Below, piece after piece: positions 41,990 to 52,200 of a stretch of 64,000 bases of DNA (the stretch's first letter is position 1; each line of letters opens with the position of its first letter). The position numbers and the translations under genes are program-made. The notes beneath the pieces were generated by a model. It was not told the DNA's origin. It was given only the letters and a program-made list of their open reading frames with translations, and did not search any database. The stretch is from positions 1 to 64,000 of the forward strand of contig WNNJ02000504.1 of the NCBI GenBank assembly GCA_012934845.2, written 5' to 3'. Source of the DNA: Pomphorhynchus laevis (Eukaryota > Acanthocephala > Palaeacanthocephala > Echinorhynchida > Pomphorhynchidae).

Positions 41990-42173
41990 GCCACATACAG
42001 ACCGTTGGTTGATTACCATTTACTGAAAGCTTTTACTTACCTTCGACGAATTAAAGAACCTGAAGTAAAATTAAAAGCTTTAGAACAAAGCATAGTGTCA
42101 TTATCACCAGACGACAGACGCTTGTTAAAGGGTTTGCTAGCAAAATCTGCTGTTACTTATCCTACAGTGTAAG
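41990..42173 (+). CDS. Candidate upstream exon of the TMEM65-like gene
   Basis: The frame reads EPEVKLKALEQSIVSLSPDD and RRLLKGLLAKSAVTYPTV up to ACAGT followed by GTAAGC, a good donor. The stretch LEQSIVSLSPDDRRLLKGLL resembles the segment that precedes the membrane core in TMEM65 (human, from memory: AQDFIYSLHSTERSCLLKEL). It lies on the right strand, upstream of the sure exons. The phase does not join directly to the exon at 46683, so at least one exon in between is missing or this call is wrong. Confidence 0.35.
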
Positions 42174-42179
42174 CGTTTG

Positions 42180-42840
42180 ATGTTATCTAAATGCAATAAC
42201 ATTATATTGATTTAACAGCATATCAGCGGTAAAAATAAAGAAACACCTGAATATTTTAGCAGAGCTGACGTAATCGGTAAGATGCTAATATCTTATTATT
42301 TGAAATTATGACAATTGACCATTTAGTTTTTAAATTAAACTTCAATAATATAGTATGTGATATTTAACATTATAAAAATTTTCTAATTATTTATAATGTT
42401 AAAAAGAAAAGCCTCAAAACAAGCACTTCAAATCTGCTCCTGAAAACGCCAAGGATAATGTCTCTTTCTGAACTTATTTCCGTATTGTGCAATCAACAGG
42501 GTCCTAGCTTCATACACTTTGTAAGATACATATGTTTCACTTTGTCGGTGAATTGGGCAATCGGATTTAACTTGAATAGCTTTGAAATTCCTGAACCAGC
42601 TCACAAATTGTATTTTTGGTAATAGGTTGATTCACTAAATCAAAAGTGAAATTGAGGTTTCTTGAAATTGGGAAATTCATTGCTGCACATAAAATAAATA
42701 AAGGTTTTATTAACAATAGCAACCGATAATAAAGAAAACAACGAAACAGCATACATAAACAGAGCTCAAGTAGTACGCGTATAAACATTCTTGTCGACGA
42801 CTTTTGTATCATCTTCTACAACAATCAGTTCAGATGAATC
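42180..42840. other. Unassigned stretch
   Basis: A possible minus-strand exon (acceptor TTTATGTGCAG, then MNFPISRNLNFTFDLVNQPI and CELVQEF to a stop near 42570) is visible but not recognised. Otherwise empty. Confidence 0.35.
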
Positions 42841-42844
42841 TTAG

Positions 42845-43235
42845 CCCGGCCACACCAGCGCGCGGTCTTCTCACTGAACCATTCAGGATCTCTTACCCCC
42901 TAAGAGTCCAGTCGAGGCGTACTATGGTCGGTAATCTCAAGATGAGAAGCTTGAGAATACTTAGTCTTTGCTATGGGGACGTCCTCTAGAGAAGAAGACT
43001 AATCCCGAGATAGGCCAAGTACCCCAAAGCGGCACATGGGTTTTCCCATTCAATGACAGATGCTGGGCCCGTTTTAGAGCCCACCTAGCTTTCTTCAGGA
43101 TACGTAAAAGTCTATCCAGGTAGTTTTCGCCGACTGGTTCACCGTAACGGTAAATCCCTGATATTCTACTTGACTAGTGAAGGTAAGGAGTGGTTGAGAC
43201 TGCAAATGCTTTCTTTTTGGGGGCAGGGGTGTCAT
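42845..43235 (-). pseudogene. I-like LINE (I2), RT C-terminal piece, inverted
   Basis: The minus strand reads FTSQVEYQGFTVTVNQSAKT, the match of FTSRVKYLGFTVTVNWSAKA in I1, and downstream DPEWFSEKTARWCGRA, matching DPGWFSRKAACW of I1. It faces the plus-strand I2 piece across a GC-rich hairpin at 43216-43257. Confidence 0.75.
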
Positions 43236-43257
43236 AAAAGACGCCCCTGCCCCCAAA
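43216..43257. repeat. GC-rich 18-bp hairpin at an inversion junction
   Basis: TTTGGGGGCAGGGGTGTC and GACGCCCCTGCCCCCAAA pair fully (one G-T) around ATAAAA. It lies exactly between the oppositely oriented halves of LINE I2. Confidence 0.9.
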
Positions 43258-43261
43258 GCAG

Positions 43262-44235
43262 GTGTGTCTTTGATACATCTCCTCTCCGACGAAGATGTAT
43301 CGATGTTCGAAGAAGAATTCAATATCTCTTGCGTTCGATTTATAATTGGAAAAAATGATTCCCTATCCCGATGGCGTTCTGCAATGCACCGGTGGATGTG
43401 GCACAAAAATTGTCGATCTCGACTTCAAACCCCTTCATGGTACAACCTGAATTTTTCAATAATTAAGACCGACTCTTTAAGCTACCCCCACTGTAATAAG
43501 TACCATCAGTGGGTGCATTGGGCGTCAGGTTGTTCCCTACCCCAGAAGTGCCTGGTTTGTGGGACTTATATTCATTCAGAAAAATGCGTCTTTTATAGGG
43601 CAAGCATTACTCGTCTTAAGCTTTCTCAGTCCTCCTTTTGGGAGATATTCAAGAAATAGAAGTTTGTCTGCTGAAAGGCGAGGGCATTGGTTGGATATAT
43701 AATATAGGTCTTGCTAAAGATTTGAAGGAGTCACTATCCCTACATAACAATGGAGTCACTCAATATCTCCAACCAATCCCGTCTTGGCGTGATTTCAGGA
43801 GCAAGGATCTATCTGTTACAGATATCTCTAACTCTTGCGGGCCACTCCCGGGCATCTCCAAATCCGTCGCCCCACTCTCTTATCGTGTTTGTCAGCTTTT
43901 GACAGCCCATTAGTGAATAGAAGTGACCATCACGATGCTTTTAGCTTCACCATACGATGTAGCTAACATCAACATCAGTCGTAGAATATTTATACCTAAT
44001 AGAAAATCGGTTTCATGCCCCGAATACCTGCGGTCCATTTCGATTTAAAATTCCCTGATATCCTTTTACAAAAAAGCGTTTGCGCTTAAAATCCGCGACC
44101 ACTTAAGTAGGTGTAATTCAATCCTGCCGAGTTTTTATTGGTTTGTCAAAGGTAGCTTGGTATATACAACATTTGATGAAGTTCATCACTTTTGTCAGGA
44201 TAACAGTCATCATCATGTTGTGGCTGTTTTTTAGA
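43262..44235 (+). pseudogene. I-like LINE (I2), ORF1 and RT N-terminal piece
   Basis: 43264-43659 contains SYPHCNKYHQWVHWASGC, the first zinc knuckle of I1 with one Cys lost but the His kept. Near 43980-44225 the plus strand reads SCPEYLRSISI, KIRDHLSRCNSILPSFYWFV and EVHHFCQDN, matching the RT start of I1 (SCPKDLRPISI). It ends at 44235, where an L2-like tail begins. Confidence 0.75.
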
Positions 44236-44695
44236 CTTTGTTTTTTTAGACTCTCCTCACCTCTATAAATTTTCGTTCATGTTACAATCTTCTCCATTCC
44301 ATCATTTTCCTTAAATTGTTGCCGGACATATTGCCCTCCTACTATCTGTAATAAATTGCCTTCATCCATCTGCTCAACTGTCTCCTTTCATCCTTCAAAC
44401 AATCTCCGCTCTCTTTTGTCCCTTAATAATTATGATTCAATTCATACTTTACTTTATTCATACTTTTTTAAACTCTCCCATACATCAACATCAAACTGTT
44501 GACATTGATCATAATTTTTTTGTTATTTTTCGTTTTTTTAATAACTTTTAATTTAATTTAATCTTAAGTTAAATTGGATTAAACTCTTAATCCTAATTAT
44601 TATATTTTGGTAAAAACTGTAAATTTGCAATTTAGTGGACTTGTAAGTGGTAGTACATCTACAATAGCTACTTTAATAAACCTGTGCTTTTTTAC
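44236..44695 (+). mobile_element. L2-like LINE, 3' end (copy 3)
   Basis: Remnant reading (YCPPTICNKLPSSIC in the usual position) then a 3' UTR with TTTAGTGGACTTGTAAGTGG, TACATCTACAATAG and ACTTTAATAAACCTG, as at 1640 and 2640. 5'-truncated into or next to LINE I2. Confidence 0.75.
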
Positions 44696-44699
44696 AAAA

Positions 44700-46660
44700 G
44701 TATCGTACGGGTTCAAGCCAACTACGAGAGTTATTTGTAGTTCCTACGAAAATATTTCAGGTGGGATGTTGAAAACTATAAGATGACGTTCCTCTTCTCG
44801 TGTCATTTATATCTCGTTTATATTACATTTCTTTTTACGTTAATCTTCTGAAATTTATATAAATGGAAATTCGATCAAGCAATAATGGATTGTCACAGCA
44901 TTGATCTATAAAAATAGTATCAGAAAGTTTCCAAATATTATATTGTTTTAAAGGACATTATAAACTCTTGAAAAATTAATTTCAAATGACGTTTTAGTCA
45001 AAATATGAATTTATTTTATACTTTTGAATTTGTATGCGTTCTTACATTTTTTAAATTTAGAGCAAGATAAATAACACTAATTATTTATATATTTTGCAAA
45101 CTGTTGCTATAAACATAGGAAACAAACCGTATAATTTGTTTATCCGATGAACATATTGAATTAACATAATTAACACAACCATCGAGAAGACTGTTCACGA
45201 ACTACCCCAAATCTATGATTTACGGAATCAGCAGAGATAAGATTCATATCTTTAGAACGTGACTATAATCTATTCTGCGAACGTCTACTAGTTGACTGAA
45301 GTGGCATTACTCACAAGGCGTTTGTAGCTTATTACACTCCACAGAAAATTCAAAGACGCCTCGCCAATTGCATCGAAATTTGAAAATACAAAGTCGATCG
45401 GGCTACTTTCTGTTACAAACATTAGGTTGTTTTAATTTTATTTGTAACTCAATAAAAGCTGAGTTAAGAAATACAATTGAATGCTTTATTACTTTAAGAG
45501 ACATTAAAGAGACTAATTATTTAATTAAAATTAAAAATAAAAGTCACCAATTTATAGCGACATAACATTTAGAAAATCGGTTTATAAGGAAAGTTGAAAA
45601 TTATTTATTAAAAAATTTTTGAAAAATAAAAAAATACGAAAATATTTAAAAATATAATTTAAAAGCTCAATTTGATTTCTGTTATTTTAAAATAAGAATT
45701 ACTCGGTCAAGGGTTTTTAAGTTATATTTGGTAAACTATCTATTGGCAATTTCAATTATCATAATCAACGCTTACAAATCATTAAAAAATAATAATATTT
45801 CAATAATTTTATGCGATGTAAAACTTATTTTTTCTCAAGGAATTTTGCAAAAAATTCCTAACTGGAAAATTTCGGTTGTTCGCAAAATAAGTGAACGTAG
45901 TTTTAATACGTGGGCAATTTAATTTGTTATTAAGGGAGGCATGTTATCTACAGAACCAATGTACAACAAGTTTTAAGTGAGAATTTGGATTAAAAGAAAA
46001 TTATTAAATTGATTACGTCTGGACATGTTAAAAATGTAATGTCGGTTCTCAAAAACAACACTTTAATGTCTATACTTAATTCGGATGGTATCGTGGTGAA
46101 AGAAATGCTGTCAAACCTTCATTCAAAATCTGCGGATGTTCATAGTGAAAAAAGGGGGTGTATCACTACCCTTTAAGATTTTGTGTATTGATAAGGATTT
46201 AACTGTCAAAATGGCCAAAGTGTGATTTAGTGTGATTTCCTCAGTGAGCGAACTAAACGTTAAATAACGAACATGTTTTATTTAATATTAGTTAAGTAGT
46301 GTAGCGATCAATCAGCCTGATATGTATCTGGTCCGGAAAACAGAACGAAACGAATAAAGTCAACAAATTAAAAATGTATTCCATGAGCTGATAATTTCTC
46401 TAAGATATAATTTCTTCGAAATTACTTACGTTGTAGAAACGGCTTTTCATTGCTAAGGGTTCCGTAAAACATCACAAATAGCAATCTTTCAATTTCCATT
46501 TAACTCATTCGTGAAAAATGAGTTAGTATTCAAAAATAACTTAGATGACTTAAATAACTTATATGACTTAATTTAATAATCAATTAAACCTTAGTTTCTT
46601 TATTAGTTATAATTTAATTAATTGCACACGGTTTTTAGTGTTTCGATTTCCTATTGTCTG
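44700..46660. other. Unassigned AT-rich stretch
   Basis: No repeat or sure exon. Short frames at 45368-45565 and 45728-45922 show no motif. An exon of the TMEM65-like gene ending in phase 1 is expected somewhere upstream of 46683 but I could not place it. A 9-bp hairpin (TAACTCATT/AATGAGTTA) lies at 46501-46525. Confidence 0.4.
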
Positions 46661-46682
46661 AGTGTTTTAGCATTCCTTTCAG

Positions 46683-49202
46683 CTGCTGTTCCATATGTGG
46701 GATTTGGATTTGCAGACAACTTTGTCATGATTATTGCCGTATATGTTCATAATCTTTATCACAAATTATGTTCTAGTTTTTTTCAAAAGGGCGATTTAAT
46801 CGAAAAATCATTTAAAATATTTCTCGCGATTAGTCCTCTAGCAGGTATATCTTTTTTAGTTTGTCTTTAAAATATTCAATAATTATGTTTAAAAACATCA
46901 AAGAATATCTTGTTTAGAATCCAAGAAAACAATTACAAAATGATCATGTGAAACAAAAATATTAAAAACTGGAATATATTTTATATTTGTATAGTTTTGT
47001 AATTTTTTACAAATCCTTGAAAAAATATTTAAAGTAAAATAGTTAACCTTTTAATCAACTAATTAGTATTCAACCCTGAATTATTTTAACTTTTGCACGA
47101 GTAACGTGTCAACGTTACTCGTGCAAAAGTTACATGTATCTCTTAATTATTGAATCTGCTTAAATTTGTTATGAGTAATTCATATATTGCGTTGTGACTC
47201 CTAAATGGTCTTTTTGGCTTCATCATTAAAGAACGTCTTCAAATATATTAATCTTTCAATTGATACTTCTTTCTATTTGTCAACATTTCCTGAGTTATGT
47301 GCTGACTTGACTCATGTGAACTTCGCTTAAATCGATAAGCTGCAGTACTTTTTTGTAAAGCGAAAATACGTTTGTAAGGTTTTAATATGTACGGTTTTAA
47401 ATACGTCTGTACGGTTCTAATAGTATATATACTTATTAATATATATTGTGGATGTTAGGTAGAAGCAGTTGGTCTAGATCCATAAAAAATTCCAATATAT
47501 ATTATGGTTGTATTTGAAATATACAACGAGATAGTATACTTACTTTTATTGTAACGTGTCAATCCCTGTTTAAGGGATCTATCGTTGTCTATTTCAGATA
47601 CAACCATAATACTTATTAATATATATGTATACTTTATCAATATATAACAAGGCAGCCGAAACGACTAATACTAGTTCACACTAATGATGAGTGCTGCCGG
47701 CTACCATCAGATCGTCTAGGAGTGATAAGGAAGTCTGCTCTACTTGTAATCGAACTCTGGTTTTTGGCAACATCTACAATTATATATACAAAATGGTGTT
47801 GCTTGTTAGACTGGACTTTGATTCACGACTTTCAGTAACCACGTTACTTCTAGACGACCAATGAGTAACCGGCAACACTCATCAGTAGAATGAAGTACTC
47901 ACTGGCAGTTTCGGTTGCCTGTGTGACATTGTAAATAAAGGCATTTCCGACATTTGCTTAATTGTCTAAGGCTTACGCTCTTTACCAGATCGAATTGCTG
48001 TGCGGACCATCCTTAAACACTAGGCAGAGGTTGTTGATGAATTGTCGCTGCACTCGTTGTATCCTTAATGGATACGGCATGTTTAATAATAGTGCACGTA
48101 TGCGCTGAATAGACAACGGTCTAGGAATTCTTTCGAAATACGGCATTTATACAAAATGGTGTTGCTTGATATACTAGACTTCGATTCACGACTTTCAGTC
48201 CCCATGTCACTTCTAGTATTTATATGTCACTTCTTCATATATAATTGTCGATGTTGCCAAAAACCTTTTTAAAATATCACAAGGCAGCCGAAACGAATGA
48301 TGGTAGTTCACCCTACTGATGAGTGCTGCCGGCTACCATCAGCTCGTCTAGGAGTGATAAGGAAGTCTGCTCTACTTGTAATCAAACTTCGGTTTTTGGC
48401 AATATCGACAATTATGTAACTAAAGCTTATTAGCTCTCGGAGCACAGTTGAACACAATATGATTTAAAATTATATATATATACTAAATGGTGTTGCTTGA
48501 TAGACGGGACTTCGATTCACGACTTTCAGTCACAATGTCACTTCTAGACGACCACTTCAGCATCGAAATGATGAGTACCCGGCAACACTCATCAGTAGAA
48601 TGAGGTACACACTGGTCGTTTCGGTTGCCTGTGTGACATTGTGAATAAAGGCGTTTCCGACACTTTGCTTAATTGTCTGAGGCTTTCGCTCTTAACCAGA
48701 TCGAATTGCTGTGCGGACCATCCTTAAACACTAGGCAGAGGTTGTTGCTGAATTGTCGCTGCACTCGTTGGATCCTAAATGGATACGGCAGGTATAATAG
48801 TAATGCACGAATGTGCTGAGTAGACAACGGTCCAGGATTTCTTACGAAATACGGCATTTATACTAAATGGTGTTGCTTGATAGACTGGACTTCGATTCAC
48901 GACTTTCAGTCACCATGTCACTTCTAGACGACCACTTCAGCATCGCCTGTGTGACATTGTGAATAAAGGCGTTTCCGACACTTTGCTTAATTGTCTGAGG
49001 CTTTCGCTCTTAACCAGATCGAATTGCTGTGCGGACCATCCTTAAACACTAGGCAGAGGTTGTTGCTGAATTGTCGCTGCACTCGTTGGATCCTAAATGG
49101 ATACGGCAGGTATAATAGTAATGCACGAATGTGCTGAGTAGACAACGGTCTAGGATTTCTTACGAAATCCTGGACCGTTGTCTACTCAGCACATTCGTGC
49201 AT

Positions 49203-49275
<73 letters not shown>

Positions 49276-52200
49276 TAGTGCGAAAAATCGCTTGAAACTG
49301 TGGTCCAGGAGCCTAAACTGGCTACTATTGATTTAAAATCCATATGAGCTGCTAAAAAACTGGACTTCGATCATCAGCTCCATCAGTCTAATGTATCACT
49401 CCGAGACGCCCCAAACCACCTAGCAGTCATCGTCAGTCGGATGAAGTGGTTAGGGTGCGTTTCGACTGCTTTTGTGATAACTAAAAAGACACCAGCAATT
49501 CCTCACGATGCTAAACAAAACTCAGGTGCAGAAAGCGTTTTTACTGGCTTGTTGCGTGTGTGGACCTTCTAGTTATTCTTTATATGCACAAATGCGTATC
49601 CGTTGGTTACGAGGGCACTGAATTTCTCACAGGATTCCGAAAGGAATGCGTTTTTTTTTAAATTGTTGTTGCGAAAAATCGCTTGTAACTGTGGTCCAGG
49701 ATCCTAAACTGGCTACTATTGATTTAAAATCCATATGATCTGCTAAAAAACTGGAATTCGATCATCAGCTCCATCAGTCTAATGTATCACTATATGTAAA
49801 TGTTGTAGAATTACCAGCAAAAACCAACAAAGTTTGTTTAATACACAAGCCTTTAGGAACCACACCGTATGTATAGCAAAATGCTAGAAAATGTACATGT
49901 GCATAGATGTATTCTTGTTTGGAAGATGAAAGGATCCTCACACGGATCATTGAAATATTTGAATCGTCAGGAATTGAAATACTTACAGCTGGGATTCTCG
50001 CAGGACACATAATGATATTTAATATGTTGTAGAATTACCAGCAAAAACCAACAAAGTTTTTTAGAACGTTTCGCTCATTACATTGAGCTTCATCAGCTAT
50101 ACAACAATCTTAAAACACAGTACAAACATTAGCACAAGTCTTACAATTAGTGTTCCTAAAAATAAAATAAATATATATAGATAATCATCTTAAATCTCTC
50201 CAAGCAAAACAGTGATCCGTATTAATGTTTGGAATAATATCAGTTGAAATTTGTCCAATTTTTTATGGTTCATTTCTTTATGTTTTCTTATCATTATATA
50301 AGGAAATAATATAATCAAAAACATCATCTTTATTATGATATAATGAATGAATCACATCAGCATCTGTTGGCCGTTTTGCCTTAATATCGGCTCGTCTGTT
50401 GCATAATCTGCTGCTTAGACTACGACCAGATTCACCAACATATTGTGCCGGGCATTCACGACATGTAGCTAAATAGATAATACTTTCAGTTGCACAATTA
50501 CTGGTTTATTTAATTTTATACTTTAGATTTGTTAAATTGCTTTGATAATAATTCGATTCTTTCATAGTTAGACAGCATTTGCATCTATTTCTTAAACATT
50601 TCTTATTGCCACCTTCTTCTATCATCGTGCTTTTGTTTAAGACAGAGCTAACTAAACAATGGTGATTGAATTTCCAGTTTTATAATACACAGAGAGTACT
50701 CTAGATGTATCACACTTGAAATTATTGCTAGCTACTTTCGTAAGATTGTCAATTTCGTGCTTAACATTGGATAAAGTAGGAACATAGTCAATTCCAATAA
50801 ATCCTGAACAAATATTTAATTTTGGTTCCCTGGTATTATTCTCCGTATTTCGTGCAATATTAATTTGATGAAATATCATTCGTTTTTTATAACCTCTATT
50901 AACTAAGTGATCAGCCAATGCTCGTAAATGTAATACACAATCTATTGATCTGCTACGTATTTTAATCATCTCGATTAATAGTAATATCAAGGAAATTCAC
51001 TCGAATTCCTTATTCCACAACAAACTCCAAATCTCCATGATTCAATTCGTTCATAAGTTTATCTAAATAATATCTTTCCCGAAACACTACAAATATGTCA
51101 TCAATGTATCGACAATACATAATCGGACTTACCTCTAAACCATCAAGTATATTTTGTTCATATAATCCGAGATACAAAATTGCATAGACTGGCGCCACCG
51201 CAGTCCCCATCGCTGTCCCGTGTAGTTGTCTATAAAGACTACCATTAAATTCAAATACGTTATTTTCTAGGACAACTCTTAGTGCATCTTCGACAAATGC
51301 TTTCTTATTATCAGGCCACTTTGCTTTATCCATATAATACTTAATAGCAGATATACCTTTATTGTATGGGATTGAAGTATAAAGCGAAACTACATCGATT
51401 GTTGCCATTACATGATTCTTTAATATAAGATGCATAAGATCATCTTTATTATGATCTAATGAATGAATCACATCAGCATCTGTCTCAATTTTTATTAAAT
51501 TCTCAATAAAATTTTTGAATAGCAGTCAAAGTTTAGATTATAACGCATGTTTATATAATCAATGTAAAATAGTCATTTTTTATTTGAGAGCCAGGTATTT
51601 GTAAGTTTTCGACAAAAGCCAAAAACAACTTCTGATAATATATATGTACTTATCTTAATCATAAAATCTTATATTACTTTTTATTTGTGTTTTGTGGCCA
51701 CTAAAGTTTTTTATGGTTGTTTTATTCCCAATGCACTTTAAACTAGCGTTCTCATGCCGTAGTAATTTTAGATAAAATTTTATAAATATCTATTTTTTAA
51801 ATTATATTCTAAATTAATTATTTTTATAATTATAGATTTTCTCTTAATTTATACGTTATTTTGTCTTTCACCACTGAAAGACAAATTGACACTGTTCATT
51901 TTTCTCATTCATTCTGCACTTTCATACTTATCTTCCAATACATTGTAGAAGTCCTCTTCGACTTCTACAATGTATTCATAATTCTGCAAGTCGTATTTCC
52001 TCCGCACCTTTCGAACCACTTATTGGCTTAAAAACGCACTGTTTATGAATGTATAAACGACCTCTGCTTTTATTTAATCTAGGAGCTCAATATTTTCTTG
52101 ACGATCCTTCCTCGATTGTAGCAACCCTACGACGAAAATTTATGCTCCTATATCTGTACAACTCTCATTCTAAAAAGTTTATCTAGTAATTTAGCTATTA

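Larger units (their letters stand above)
47640..50010. repeat. Array of PLE terminal repeats in mixed orientation
   Basis: Units share AAATGGTGTTGCTTGATAGAC, TTCGATTCACGACTTTCAGT, GTGACATTGTGAATAAAGGC, TTAACCAGATCGAATTGCTG, GTGCGGACCATCCTTAAAC and TGCTGAGTAGACAACGGTC. Such blocks lie at 47790-48170, 48480-48870 and 48870-49160. Plus-oriented ends (GGCAGCCGAAACG) are at 47651 and 48283. A second type (GCGAAAAATCGCTTG(A/T)AACTG ... CATCAGTCTAATGTATCACT) is repeated directly at 49278-49400 and 49673-49790. No RT sequence inside. Confidence 0.75.

Noticed and set aside
49205-49272. TA run as a replication origin or telomere-like signal
   Set aside because: A plain dinucleotide microsatellite directly after a fold-back; nothing else supports an origin or a telomere.
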